The notes under the pieces: model-generated | What the model was told of the DNA's origin: nothing | Database searches by the model: none | Seen by the model: the letters and a program-made list of their open reading frames with translations, nothing else | Shown here: positions 30,809 through 39,557 of the stretch, piece after piece | Layout of the letters: the number at the start of each line of letters is the position of its first letter | Position numbering within the stretch: the stretch's first letter is position 1 | Virus record (IMG/VR): IMGVR_UViG_3300047444_001245 | Span: 1 to 47,285 of that record | From: a virus | Direction: 5' to 3' (one strand) | Length of the DNA: 47,285 bases | Translations under genes and position numbers: made by a program

Positions 30809-31933
30809 GTGACGCCGATCCTAGACCAGTTCACCGGGGACGGAACCACCCAGATCTTCGCGCTGACGCGCGCGCCCCGCCCCGGCGCGCCCGTGCTCGT
30901 GTGGTGGAACGGCCTCCTGCAGTCGACGCCGGCCGACTACGTCGTCGCGGGGCAGGCCGTCGCGCTGACGCTGGTCCCCGCGCTCGGCGACCCGGTGCAG
31001 GTCGAGTACTACCCGGCCGTCACGGCGTCGGGCACGTTCGCCGCGCCGGTCGATCTCACGAGCCTCGACGCGGTGAAGCAGCGCGCCGAGCTCGACCCGA
31101 AGAAGGCCTACGACGACGACGTGGAGATCCAGGCCGCGATCACGGGGTTCAGCCGGTACGTGCTGAACAAGTCCGGCGTCGCGACCCTGAACTCGGTCGC
31201 GTCGCTGCTCGAGACCTACGACGGGAACGGCAACGAGCGGCTGTTCCTGCGCTCGCGGCCGATCCTGACCCTCTCGCCCGTCACCGTCAGCGGCGTCACG
31301 ATCCCCGTGTCCACGGGCTTCGGGGTCTGGGGCGTGTTCGTCGAGGACTCGAAGAAGTCGATCGCGATGCGCTCCGGGCCGGCCGGCGGCACGCGGTTCC
31401 AGGGCGGCTGGGTCGCGCCCGGGGCCTATGGCGGGTGGGGCGGGAAGGTGCGCGGCCCGAACTTCCTGCTCGGGACCGGCAACGTCCAGGTGCCTTACAC
31501 GGCGGGATACCCGCCGCAGCCCGTCGAGAACGAGCCGCAGACGGTCGCGGACCAGACGATCGTCCTCGCCGAGTCTCCGTGGGTCGCGGATGGCGGAGTG
31601 GTCTACGCGTCGAACCTCGTCCCGCTCGCCGCGGTGGCGGGCTCTCCCGCCGCGGGCCAGTACGTCGTGGCGGACGGGCTCTACGCGTTCAACGCCGCGG
31701 ACAACGGGCAGAAGATCTTCGTCTCCTACTCGGTGGCGCGCGCGCCGGAGGACCTCGAGTACGCGGCGCGCTGCGCGTGCGCGATCAACTACAAGCGCAA
31801 GAGCTGGCAGGATCAGGCGAGCCGCACCGTGTCGAGCGCGGGGAGCTCCGCGACGACGCGGTACCGCGACTGGGAGTGGCCGCCCGAGGTCCAGTGCGTG
31901 ATCGACTACTACATCCGGAGGAGCGTCACGTGA
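30809..31933 (+). CDS. Head-tail adaptor with N-terminal and inserted beta domains
   Basis: 374 residues from GTG 30809 (AGGAGAAAAAGC upstream). The core (about 75-180 and 305-374: DLTSLDAVKQRAELDPKKAYDD ... QAAITGFSRYVLN ... YAARCACAINYKRKSWQD) resembles HK97 gp6-like connector proteins that sit under the portal, although those are only about 100-110 residues. The surplus is an N-terminal beta domain (FTGDGTTQIFALTRAPRPGA ... WWNGLLQ), also seen at the end of the 26930 protein, and an insert at 245-312 (SPAAGQYVVADGLYAFNAAD) that resembles one in the major tail protein. Confidence 0.72.
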   Translation: MTPILDQFTGDGTTQIFALTRAPRPGAPVLVWWNGLLQSTPADYVVAGQAVALTLVPALGDPVQVEYYPAVTASGTFAAPVDLTSLDAVKQRAELDPKKAYDDDVEIQAAITGFSRYVLNKSGVATLNSVASLLETYDGNGNERLFLRSRPILTLSPVTVSGVTIPVSTGFGVWGVFVEDSKKSIAMRSGPAGGTRFQGGWVAPGAYGGWGGKVRGPNFLLGTGNVQVPYTAGYPPQPVENEPQTVADQTIVLAESPWVADGGVVYASNLVPLAAVAGSPAAGQYVVADGLYAFNAADNGQKIFVSYSVARAPEDLEYAARCACAINYKRKSWQDQASRTVSSAGSSATTRYRDWEWPPEVQCVIDYYIRRSVT

Positions 31934-32520
31934 TCCAGCTTTCGTTCAACGGCACGGACAAGCGCGTGGAGCTGGCGATCCGGGAGAAGGGGCCGGCGGT
32001 GCGCGCGGAGCTCAATGCCGAGATGGGGCGCATGATGCTCGAGCTCCTGCGCCGCGTGCAACAGAAGCTGTCGGGCGAGGTGCTACACGTGAGGAGCGGG
32101 AAGCTCCTCGGATCGGCCCACGTCGAGCCGACCGTGTCCACCGCGACGTCGATCGTCGGCCGCGTCACGGCGGCCGCCGGGCCGGCGTTCTACGGGAAGT
32201 TCCACGAGAACGGCGGCACGCGCTGGTACGACATCGTGCCGGTGAACAAGAAGGCGCTGGCGTTCTTCCCGGGCGGGTCGTTCGGCGCGGGGTTCGGGCA
32301 GACCGGGATCCGCCAGCTGCGCTTCGTGCAGGGGAAGAACCGCGGCTCGCTGCGGCCGGGGCAGTACGACGCGTTCGCGAAGGCCGGCGGGATCGTGGTG
32401 ATGAAGGTGCACCACCCGCCGCTGCCGGTGCGGAGCTTCATGCGCTCGTCGCTCGCCGAGCTGCGGGACAGGATCACGCGGCAGCTGCACGCGGCCGCCG
32501 CGCGCGGGGTGAGGAGCTAG
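31930..32520 (+). CDS. HK97 gp10-like head-tail joining protein
   Basis: 196 residues from GTG 31930 (GTGA overlap). The N-terminal part (AIREKGPAVRAELNAEMGRM) and HVRSGKLLGSAHVEPT match HK97 gp10-like proteins, usually 120-180 residues, which act in head-tail joining or tail completion. GPAFYGKFHENGGTRWYDIV is the typical 'yA..qE.GT' region. The C-terminus is helical (RSFMRSSLAELRDRIT). Its order between adaptor and tail terminator is canonical. Confidence 0.8.
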   Translation: MIQLSFNGTDKRVELAIREKGPAVRAELNAEMGRMMLELLRRVQQKLSGEVLHVRSGKLLGSAHVEPTVSTATSIVGRVTAAAGPAFYGKFHENGGTRWYDIVPVNKKALAFFPGGSFGAGFGQTGIRQLRFVQGKNRGSLRPGQYDAFAKAGGIVVMKVHHPPLPVRSFMRSSLAELRDRITRQLHAAAARGVRS

Positions 32521-33021
32521 ATGCCGGCGATCGTGAAATACGACGACCCGACGTACCTGGAGGCCGTGTACGCGGCGCTGTTCGCGAAGCTGCAGACGGC
32601 GGCGCTCCCGGCGGGGTTCCAGTTCCAGTCGGCGCTGCGCGTCAGCGTCTGCCCTGACGAGGTCCCCGCGGCGGAGCAGCCCGCGCTGCGGCTCGCGCCG
32701 GGTCCGCTGCACGTCGAGCAGAAGAGCGTGATGGGGCCGACGAAGTGGGTGTTCACGGCGATGGCGGTCGTCTACATCCGCGCCGACGGCGCGGCCGCGG
32801 CGACGGGGCAGCAGAACCCGCTGCCGGCGACGATCGTCAACTACTTCGTCTGGGCGCTGACCCAGGCGCTGGCCGGCGGCGACGCCTACAACGCGACGAA
32901 GCAGACGCTGGGCGGGCTCGTCGAGAACTGCTGGGCCGAGGGGGAGATCACTCCGGAGACCGAGGGCGAGCAGATCGTGTTCGGGGTGCCGATCCTGATG
33001 CTGCCGGGGCCGGTGGCGTGA
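32521..33021 (+). CDS. Tail terminator / minor tail protein (166 aa)
   Basis: ATG 32521 directly follows the previous stop. By order (after gp10-like, before the major tail protein) and size it is probably the tail terminator or tail-tube completion protein. The sequence is mixed alpha/beta: PTYLEAVYAALFAKLQTAAL helix, then beta strands PALRLAPGPLHVEQ and VFTAMAVVYIRADG. No diagnostic motif; identification rests on synteny. Confidence 0.65.
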   Translation: MPAIVKYDDPTYLEAVYAALFAKLQTAALPAGFQFQSALRVSVCPDEVPAAEQPALRLAPGPLHVEQKSVMGPTKWVFTAMAVVYIRADGAAAATGQQNPLPATIVNYFVWALTQALAGGDAYNATKQTLGGLVENCWAEGEITPETEGEQIVFGVPILMLPGPVA

Positions 33022-33059
33022 GAGTTTATCGGATGTTAATGTTTTAGGAGGTTTACTCA
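33022..33059 (+). promoter_or_regulatory. AT-rich leader with strong RBS for the major tail protein
   Basis: A short AT-rich gap in the GC-rich tail operon ends with AGGAGG (33046-33051), spaced 8 nt before GTG 33060. The very strong ribosome binding site fits a protein needed in high copy. A promoter is possible in the AT-rich part, but no clear -35/-10 pair is seen. Confidence 0.5.
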
Positions 33060-33821
33060 GTGAATATACAATTCGGTAGCGGGGTTCTCTACGGAAAGCC
33101 GTCGGCGGGAAACTTGCCGGCGAACCCGACTCCCTTCAAGTTCGGCGTGCTGCAGGAGTGCAACGTCGACTTCAAGGGCGACCTGAAGAAGCTCTTCGGG
33201 CAGTACCAGCTCCCCGTGGCGACCGCGCGCGGGAAGCTCGAGGTCAACATCAAGGGGAAGCTCGCCGTGTTCGACATCGGCATGCTGAACCAGGTCTACT
33301 TCGCGCAGACCCAGACCCCGGGCTACAACAAGGTCTCGGACGGCGGCATCGGCGCGGCGCAGGCCGTGAACGCCACGACGAACACGGCGACCGTGTCCAA
33401 CACCCCGATCGTCGAGGACTGGGGCGTGCAGGACGGCGTGACCGGGCAGAACCTGGTCTACTCGGGCGGCGGCGCGCCGGCGGCCGGGCAGTACAACGTC
33501 AACCTGACGAGCGGCGTGTACACGTTCAACAGCGGCGACGGCCGCACCTCGGTGCGCATCAGCTACACCTACGCGTCGAACGTGACGGGGCAGGTGACGG
33601 TGTCCCTGGCCAACCAGCTGATGGGGTACGCCCCGGAGCTGTCGATGCTGCTCTACGACAACTTCCGGTCGAAGTACCTGGCGCTGGAGCTCAACGACGT
33701 GACGCTCGGCTCGATCTCGATGCCGACGAAGCTCGAGGACTTCTGGATCTCGGACTTCGACGGCTCGGCGAACGCGGACGCGTCGAACAACCTCGGCAAG
33801 CTGATGGCCGACCTCGCCTAG
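33060..33821 (+). CDS. Major tail tube protein
   Basis: 253 residues from GTG 33060 with the best ribosome binding site of the region. It is followed by a terminator-like hairpin and the frameshifted chaperone pair, which is the normal place for the tail tube subunit. The sequence is beta-rich (KLEVNIKGKLAVFDIGMLNQ; LLYDNFRSKYLALELNDVTL; FWISDFDGSANADASNNLG). Residues about 115-178 contain an inserted beta domain with PAAGQYNVNLTSGVYTFNSG that resembles the insert in the head-tail adaptor at 30809-31933; it would project from the tail surface. Confidence 0.82.
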   Translation: MNIQFGSGVLYGKPSAGNLPANPTPFKFGVLQECNVDFKGDLKKLFGQYQLPVATARGKLEVNIKGKLAVFDIGMLNQVYFAQTQTPGYNKVSDGGIGAAQAVNATTNTATVSNTPIVEDWGVQDGVTGQNLVYSGGGAPAAGQYNVNLTSGVYTFNSGDGRTSVRISYTYASNVTGQVTVSLANQLMGYAPELSMLLYDNFRSKYLALELNDVTLGSISMPTKLEDFWISDFDGSANADASNNLGKLMADLA

Positions 33822-33831
33822 CCTGGCGAGG
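33812..33831 (+). terminator. Hairpin with the tail-protein stop codon in its loop
   Basis: Perfect 7-bp stem CCTCGCC (33812-33818) / GGCGAGG (33825-33831) around loop TAGCCT, which starts with the TAG stop of the major tail gene. No T-run. Probably limits read-through or protects the abundant tail mRNA. Confidence 0.4.
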
Positions 33832-33894
33832 AGCGGCAATTGAGAGGGCGGGGGCGGCAGGACCGGCCCCCGCGCCCCTCGGAAAAGGAAGACC

Positions 33895-34233
33895 ATGGAA
33901 GAGCGGGTCAAGTACGACGGGGAAAGAATCAAGCTGGGCGACCGCGAGTTCGTCATCCCGTGCCTGACAGTGAAGCAGGCCAAGAGGATGTGGACGCAGA
34001 TCACGGAGCTCGACAAGGGGATCACCGAGCAGAACCTGCCGGAGAAGTACTCGTCAGCGGTCGAGGTCATCCACGCGGCGCTCTCGCGCAACTACCCGGA
34101 CTTGAAGGTGGACGAGCTCGAGGAGCTGCTCGACGTGAGGAACCTGCGGGCGGCGATGCTCGCCGTGATGGGGCGATCGGGGCTCAAGCCGCGCCCGGGG
34201 GACGAGCCGGCGGCGGGACCCACCGCGTCCTGA
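33895..34233 (+). CDS. Tail assembly chaperone, short form (gpG-like)
   Basis: 112 residues from ATG 33895 (AAAAGGAAGACC upstream). It is short, acidic-basic and helical (SSAVEVIHAALSRNYPDLKV; LEELLDVRNLRAAMLAVMG), as expected for the G-type chaperone that coats the tape measure protein before tube polymerisation. The gene lies between tail tube and tape measure. Near its 3' end a slippery heptamer allows part of the ribosomes to switch to the -1 frame and add the T-type domain. Confidence 0.8.
   Translation: MEERVKYDGERIKLGDREFVIPCLTVKQAKRMWTQITELDKGITEQNLPEKYSSAVEVIHAALSRNYPDLKVDELEELLDVRNLRAAMLAVMGRSGLKPRPGDEPAAGPTAS
34194..34200 (+). other. -1 ribosomal frameshift site C_CCG_GGG
   Basis: In the chaperone's zero frame the bases read C CCG GGG, a perfect X_XXY_YYZ heptamer with both tRNAs able to re-pair after slipping back one base. 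It lies 31 nt before the zero-frame stop, and the -1 frame is open for 110 more codons. GC-rich sequence downstream could form a stimulatory structure. Confidence 0.72.
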
Positions 34234-34532
34234 GCTGGGCCCGGCTGTACGGGCTCATCATCACCGCCACCGGCTGGACGTTCGAGTACGTGGACGACAT
34301 CGACCTGCCCCGCGCGCTGGAGCTTGCCGGGTTCGCCGGGGAGGAGTCAAGGGCGGTCCGCGGGGAGTTTCGCGGCGACGCGGCCGAGAGTCCGCGGAGC
34401 GAGATCGACCCGGCGGCCGTCTCGAAGCTCTCGACGATGCCGGGGCTGGGCGGCATGCACCAGCTGACCGACGCGGCGCGCGAGGCGATCGCGTGGGCCG
34501 AGCGGATGAAGGAGAAGCACAAGATCTCGTAG
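34200..34532 (+). CDS. Tail assembly chaperone, frameshift extension (gpT-like)
   Basis: This -1 frame segment has no start of its own and continues the protein begun at 33895, giving about 212 residues in the fused form (join 33895..34200, 34200..34532). It encodes HRVLSWARLYGLIITATGWT and a helical C-terminus (LTDAAREAIAWAERMKEK), like T-domains that link the chaperone to the tape measure protein. Expression by programmed -1 frameshifting is almost universal in siphoviruses at this location. Confidence 0.75.
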   Translation, partial: GRAGGGTHRVLSWARLYGLIITATGWTFEYVDDIDLPRALELAGFAGEESRAVRGEFRGDAAESPRSEIDPAAVSKLSTMPGLGGMHQLTDAAREAIAWAERMKEKHKIS

Positions 34533-34539
34533 AGACCCT

Positions 34540-37434
34540 ATGGCGACCAACGACACGGTTCTAGAGGTAGGCGCGCTCATCGACCTTGGGCAGTTCACCC
34601 CCGGGGTTCAGACGATGGCGTCGGAGACCCACGCCGCGACCGAGGAGATGAACACCGACTTCGACCGCGTGGTCAGCGGGTCGAAGAAGCTCGGCTACAG
34701 CATGACCGAGGCGCGCCACACGGTGGTCGGCCTCGGCGAGGAGATCGGCGTCCACGTCCCGCGCGTCATCTCGACCTTCATCGCGTCGATCGGGCCGATC
34801 GGGTCGATCCTCGCGGCCGCGTTCGCGCCGATCGCGCTCATCGGGATCGTGCAGCTCCTCGGGCAGGTCGGGCAGAAGCTCGCCGAGCTCAGCGAGCAGG
34901 AGGAGAAGACCAGGACCGACGTCGCGAACTTCGACCGCGAGATGAACGCGTCGGCCGAGGCGCTCGACCGGGTGAAGGAGAAGGCCGCGGAGCTCGCCGG
35001 GGGGCCGCTCGCAGGCCTGGCGGCCGAGATGGCGCTCGCCGGCGACAAGACCCTCGACATCTCGAAGTACGTCGAGGAGCTGAACAAGAGGCTGGCCGAC
35101 TCGCCGGGGTTCTGGCGCTCCGTCGGCGGCGCGATCGGCGGCGCGGCCGTCGACGCGTGGCACCTGTTCGACGACGCCGCGGACGACGCGGAGCGCACGT
35201 CGAAGGACTTCAACCAGGAGCTGGCCAACTCGGTCAAGCAGTCGCGCGACCTGGGCGGGGCGATCGACCTGATGGCGGGGCGGCTTCGGTCCCTGAAGGA
35301 CGCAAAGGCCGGGGTGAACCTCGCCGCGTACACCGTCGCGCAGGACGAGGAGTTCGACCGGCAGATCAAGATCACGGCGCAGGCCCTCGCGCACCTGAAG
35401 GAGATGCAGGCGAAGTTCGACCAGGAGAAGGCGAACCAGGCCAGCGAGGCGAGCCTGAAGCTCCTGAGCGAGCAGGAGAAGTCCGTCCTAAAGCAGAACG
35501 AGCTGGAGTCCGCCCGCGTCGCATTGCTGCGCAGGCTCGGGCTGCAGACAGAGGAGGAGACGCGCTCCAGCCTCCTGCGTCTCGAGGACGAGCGCTTCCG
35601 GATCGCGTCGGCCGGGGTCGCCCGCCAACGCGTCCTTCTCGAGCAGCAGGCGAAGGCGCAGCCCGGCGTGGACTTCGCCCAGGCGCGCGCGGGGCAGGAC
35701 GCGCAGGCCGCGGAGCTCTTCCAGGAGCACGAGAAGAAGAGGTTCGAGATCTCAAGCGCGACGGACGACAAGATCACCGCGCGGGACAACGCGCTGGCGC
35801 TTCAACGCGTGACCGGGGCGAAGGAGGTGGCCGCCGCGGTGGCGGCCGCCGCGACCGCGGAGGTCGAGCGCGAGTTCCAGGCGCGCGAGGTCACAGCCGA
35901 GCGCGAGACCCAGGTGCTGCGGGCGCAGGCGGAGAAGCGGCAGCGGGCGGAGCAGGACGTGCTGGACGAGCAGTTCCGGCAGGCGCAGGCCCGCGGCGAG
36001 GTCGGGGAGAAGGACCGGCAGGAGATCGACGACAAGCGCCGCGCCCACCTGGTCGCCAGCCAGGCGGAGCTCGACAAGATCGACGCGGACGGGAAGAAGA
36101 ACAGCGAGGCGAGGTTCGCCGAGAACGTGGACCGGCAGCTGGCGCTGTCGCGCGAAAGCCTGGCCGAGCAGGAGCGGCTCCTGACGGCGGCGATCGCGGC
36201 CTATGTCGCGGCCTACGGCGCCGACGGCGAGGCCTACGAGAAGCTGGTCCAGAAGAAGAGCGAGCTGACCCTGCGGCTGGCCGACGCGCAGCGCGCCGAG
36301 CGGGCGCTCGAGCTCGACGCGGCCCTGGCGCATCAGCGCGCGCTTCTCTCGATCGAGCGCGCCGGCATCGAAACGCGGCAGGCGGTGGGCCTCCTGAGCC
36401 CCGGCCGCGCGGAGGCGCAGCTGGAAGCTGTGTCGCAGGTCGAGATCGCGGCCGAGAGACGGACGCTGCTGGCGAAGCAGGCCCTCTGGGAAAAGGGCTC
36501 CGCGGAGTACGCGCGGATCCAGAAGGAGCTCGAGGCGCTGAATGATCAGGGGCTGAGGCTCCAGGCCGAGGACGAGAACCGCGCGTTGCACGAGCGGATG
36601 GCGCGGTGGAAGACGTTCAGCGGGCAGCTCGCGGGGGACTTCTCGAACGCGATCGGGCAGATGATCCAGCGGCAGCGCACCGCGAGCGAGGCCTTCCGCG
36701 AGCTTGTCGGGAGCATGGTCACGCAGTTCGTGCAGGGGCTGGTGAGGATGGCCGTGCAGCACGCCCTGACCGAGCTCCTCATGCTGACCAGCACCGCGAA
36801 GACGCAGACGGCGCAGACGGCCGCGGTGGGGGCCGCGCAAACGGCGCAGACGGCCGCGATCGTCGCGGCGCAGACGGCGCAGACGGCCGCGATCGTCGCG
36901 GCGGGCAAGGCCCAGAAGGCGAGCGGCGCGGCGTCCGAGCCCGGCGACGGCTCCGCGGCGACGGACGAAGGAGCCGGCGCGGGGCCGACCGCGGCCGGGC
37001 TCGGGGCCAAGCCGACCGCAATCAGCCACGCCTACCAGGACGCGGCGAAGGCGTTCCACTGGGTCATGGGCGCCGTTCCTCCTCCGATCAGCTTCGCGCT
37101 CGCGCCCATCGTGGCGGCCGGCGTGTTCTCCGCGGAGATGGCGTTCGCGAGCGGCATCATCGCCTCGGCGGCCGGCGGGTTCGAGGTGCCGCACGACCAG
37201 CTCGCGTTCCTCCACAAGGAGGAGAAGGTGCTGCCGCGCGGAATCTCCCAGGGCTTCAACCGCATCATCGAGCAGGGCGGCGCGGGCGGCGCGACGAGCG
37301 TGACGCACCACCACAACTACAACATCACCGTGCCCCAGGGGCCGAACCGGGCGGAGACCCTCAGGATGGTGCACGACGAGCTTGTGCCGATGATCCGGTC
37401 GGCCTCGCGGAAAGGGCTTCTCCCCAGCGCATGA
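34540..37434 (+). CDS. Tail tape measure protein (964 aa)
   Basis: ATG 34540, seven nt after the chaperone stop. A long protein, mostly alpha-helical and coiled coil (residues about 110-160 and 250-690, repeated Glu/Lys/Ala/Gln helices), with a hydrophobic segment at 74-112 (RVISTFIASIGPIGSILAAA). It sets tail length and is ejected with DNA. By the usual rule of about 0.15 nm per residue the tail would be near 145 nm. Three copies of an 11-residue Ala/Gln/Thr repeat lie near residues 756-788. The C-terminal GGFEVPHDQLAFLHKEEKVL and HHHNYNITVPQG resemble the glycine/His-rich tail tip ends of other tape measures. Confidence 0.9.
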   Translation: MATNDTVLEVGALIDLGQFTPGVQTMASETHAATEEMNTDFDRVVSGSKKLGYSMTEARHTVVGLGEEIGVHVPRVISTFIASIGPIGSILAAAFAPIALIGIVQLLGQVGQKLAELSEQEEKTRTDVANFDREMNASAEALDRVKEKAAELAGGPLAGLAAEMALAGDKTLDISKYVEELNKRLADSPGFWRSVGGAIGGAAVDAWHLFDDAADDAERTSKDFNQELANSVKQSRDLGGAIDLMAGRLRSLKDAKAGVNLAAYTVAQDEEFDRQIKITAQALAHLKEMQAKFDQEKANQASEASLKLLSEQEKSVLKQNELESARVALLRRLGLQTEEETRSSLLRLEDERFRIASAGVARQRVLLEQQAKAQPGVDFAQARAGQDAQAAELFQEHEKKRFEISSATDDKITARDNALALQRVTGAKEVAAAVAAAATAEVEREFQAREVTAERETQVLRAQAEKRQRAEQDVLDEQFRQAQARGEVGEKDRQEIDDKRRAHLVASQAELDKIDADGKKNSEARFAENVDRQLALSRESLAEQERLLTAAIAAYVAAYGADGEAYEKLVQKKSELTLRLADAQRAERALELDAALAHQRALLSIERAGIETRQAVGLLSPGRAEAQLEAVSQVEIAAERRTLLAKQALWEKGSAEYARIQKELEALNDQGLRLQAEDENRALHERMARWKTFSGQLAGDFSNAIGQMIQRQRTASEAFRELVGSMVTQFVQGLVRMAVQHALTELLMLTSTAKTQTAQTAAVGAAQTAQTAAIVAAQTAQTAAIVAAGKAQKASGAASEPGDGSAATDEGAGAGPTAAGLGAKPTAISHAYQDAAKAFHWVMGAVPPPISFALAPIVAAGVFSAEMAFASGIIASAAGGFEVPHDQLAFLHKEEKVLPRGISQGFNRIIEQGGAGGATSVTHHHNYNITVPQGPNRAETLRMVHDELVPMIRSASRKGLLPSA
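36805..36903 (+). repeat. Three tandem 33-nt repeats in the tape measure gene
   Basis: Copies 36805-36837, 36838-36870 and 36871-36903; the last two differ at one base and the first is diverged near its end. Each encodes the in-frame unit QTAQTAAIVAA or a close variant. Repeat number changes would alter the tape measure length in steps of 11 residues. Confidence 0.8.
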
Positions 37435-38360
37435 GCAACGACGTCTATCCCTCCCCGTTCCGCGGGCTCGCGTTCACCGTGACCAAGACCCCGCAGTTCT
37501 CGAACATCCTGCAGTCCTCGGCCTCGCTCGCGGAGGTCACGATCGCGCAGACGGCGAACCCGGTCTGGGCCTGGCAGCTCGTCTACGAGGTGCTGTTCAA
37601 CGACGCGCGCTCCACGGCGGGGTTCTCGCCGTACACCGACCTGCAGGAGCTGATGGGGTTCTTCCTCAAGCAGCAGGGGCGGTTCTCGAACTTCCTCTAC
37701 CTCGACCCCGACGACAACGCCGTGGGCCCGGCGATCTCCTCCAACGGGGCGAACCTCGCCCCCGCGGCCACGGGGACCCCGAGCGCGACGGCCGCCCTGC
37801 AGCTCGTGAACGACGGCGCCGGGAACTACTACACCCCGTTGCAGCGGAACCTGGGCGGGCAGTTCTATGAGGACGTCACGGACCTGAACGCGGCCGGGAC
37901 CTACGGCGGCGCGGCGCAGGCGATCTACGTCAACGGGGCGCTAGCGAAGGGGTACCTCGTGGCGGGCCCGGGCCTCGCGATCCCCGGCCACTCGTTCGGC
38001 GGGTTGTACGTCCCGTGGGCCTGGCGCGCGGGGCACGCGTACGCGCTCGGCGACACGATCATCGACCCCGCCGGACACCTGCAGAAGGCGACGACGGCCG
38101 GAACGTCCGGGGGGACGATCCCGACGTTCAACGACGCGGGCAGCACGACCCCCGACGGCGTCGGGACCCTGGTCTGGACGGACCAGGGCGCCGCGGCCGG
38201 TGTCACGGGGCAGTTCTCGTTCTACTTCCGCGTGCGCTTCGACGCGGACCAGCAGGACTTCGAGAAATTCGTCTACAACCTCTGGACGATCGGGGGCAGC
38301 GAGGGGCGGAACGGGAGCGGGTCGCTGAAGCTGGTGACGAGCCGGGTGCCGCTGATATGA
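37431..38360 (+). CDS. DUF2460-like distal tail protein
   Basis: 309 residues from ATG 37431 (ATGA overlap). The N-terminus (VYPSPFRGLAFTVTKTPQFS) and FSPYTDLQELMGFFLKQQGR, FSNFLYLDPDDN follow the DUF2460 pattern of proteins at the tail tip in phages and gene transfer agents. Residues about 195-265 hold a beta module (VPWAWRAGHAYALGDTIID ... GTSGGTIPTF ... LVWTDQG) frequently found in tail and adhesin proteins and suspected to bind carbohydrate. The C-terminus returns to the core fold (FRVRFDADQQDFEKFVYNLW). Confidence 0.78.
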   Translation: MSNDVYPSPFRGLAFTVTKTPQFSNILQSSASLAEVTIAQTANPVWAWQLVYEVLFNDARSTAGFSPYTDLQELMGFFLKQQGRFSNFLYLDPDDNAVGPAISSNGANLAPAATGTPSATAALQLVNDGAGNYYTPLQRNLGGQFYEDVTDLNAAGTYGGAAQAIYVNGALAKGYLVAGPGLAIPGHSFGGLYVPWAWRAGHAYALGDTIIDPAGHLQKATTAGTSGGTIPTFNDAGSTTPDGVGTLVWTDQGAAAGVTGQFSFYFRVRFDADQQDFEKFVYNLWTIGGSEGRNGSGSLKLVTSRVPLI

Positions 38361-39556
38361 GGAGCTTCACGGGGGGAGACGGGTCGGACACCACCGCGGC
38401 GGTCCTCGCGTGGCTGGCGGCCCACCGCGCCCTCATCCCGGCCGACCTCTATCTCATCGGGGACCTCGACGACCCCCAGGCGCTGGCGCTCACCAGCTGG
38501 GAGTCGCCGCTCTGCTGGCCGATCTGGGGGACGAAGGACCCCGTGACGGGGCTCCTGCGGTTCCTCCCCGCCGTCGTCGAGCGGGGGGACATCGAGAGCA
38601 AGATCGGGCTCGCGGTCTCGGACCTCGAGCTCACCTGGACGCCCCTGAACACCGCGTACAGCGAGTCGATCGAGACGGCGAGCCCGTACCAGCTCGCGCA
38701 GCTCGGGTTCTTCGACAACAAGCTTTTTCGGTGCTGGACGACGCTCATGCCGACGCCGGGCGACGCCAGCACCTTCGGCGCCGCGGCGATGTTCGGCGGG
38801 CGCGTGGGGCAGTCGAAGACCGACCGCGGCAAGATCGTGTTCACCGTCAACAGCTTCCTCGACGTGGTGAACGAGATGGTCCCGACGAACGTGATCGAGC
38901 TGACGAACGCGCTCGCGGGGTACGCCGGCGCGACCCCGCCCGCGGGGATGGACGCGATCCCGCAGTTCGCCGTCGTCGCGGGCAGCGGGGGAAGCCCGCT
39001 GACCGCCGGCACGATCATCGGGGACGAGACGGGCCCGAACGCGCACCAGCTGTTCGCGCGGGACGCGCTGCGCGGCGGGTTCCTGATCTTCAACGCCGGC
39101 GCCGGCGCGACGCTCGCGCGGCAGCTCGCGCGGATCGCCTCGAACGACGTGGTCGTCATCGGCCTGAACCACTACAACCGGTTCATCCTCTACGACCCGC
39201 TGCCGTGGGCCCCGACGGTCGGGGTCGACACGTTCTTCGTGAGCGGCGCGGCGCCGGTCAACACGGGGGCGATCACCTCCGCGGAGATCGACAACCCCGG
39301 GACCGGCTTCACCGTCGGAGACCGGCTGTCGGTCAGCGATGGGCACGCGGGGACGGCCGCGGTGATCGAGGTCATGGCGGTCGGCGGGGGCGGCGCGATC
39401 GCCGCGGTCCAGGTCGTCGACGGCGGCCAGGGGTACATCCCGACGACGGGCGCCGCCGCCTCGGGCGGGACGGGCGCCGGCGCGACGTTCGACATCGGCG
39501 TGGTTCCAGAGGGGCAGGGGTTTCCGTACGTCCCCGCCCCGCAGACGGGGGTCTGA
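38357..39556 (+). CDS. DUF2163-like tail hub protein with beta module
   Basis: 399 residues from ATG 38357 (ATGA overlap). By order (after DUF2460, before NlpC/P60) and sequence (DLYLIGDLDDPQALALTSWE; RFLPAVVERGDIESKIGLAV; ELTWTPLNTAYSESIETASP) this is the DUF2163 baseplate/hub component. Residues 310-390 are a Gly-rich beta domain (EIDNPGTGFTVGDRLSVSD ... VVDGGQGYIPTTG), a repeat type common in tail-tip adhesins. It would sit around the tail tip with the peptidase and hub proteins that follow. Confidence 0.78.
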   Translation: MRSFTGGDGSDTTAAVLAWLAAHRALIPADLYLIGDLDDPQALALTSWESPLCWPIWGTKDPVTGLLRFLPAVVERGDIESKIGLAVSDLELTWTPLNTAYSESIETASPYQLAQLGFFDNKLFRCWTTLMPTPGDASTFGAAAMFGGRVGQSKTDRGKIVFTVNSFLDVVNEMVPTNVIELTNALAGYAGATPPAGMDAIPQFAVVAGSGGSPLTAGTIIGDETGPNAHQLFARDALRGGFLIFNAGAGATLARQLARIASNDVVVIGLNHYNRFILYDPLPWAPTVGVDTFFVSGAAPVNTGAITSAEIDNPGTGFTVGDRLSVSDGHAGTAAVIEVMAVGGGGAIAAVQVVDGGQGYIPTTGAAASGGTGAGATFDIGVVPEGQGFPYVPAPQTGV

Positions 39557-39557
39557 G

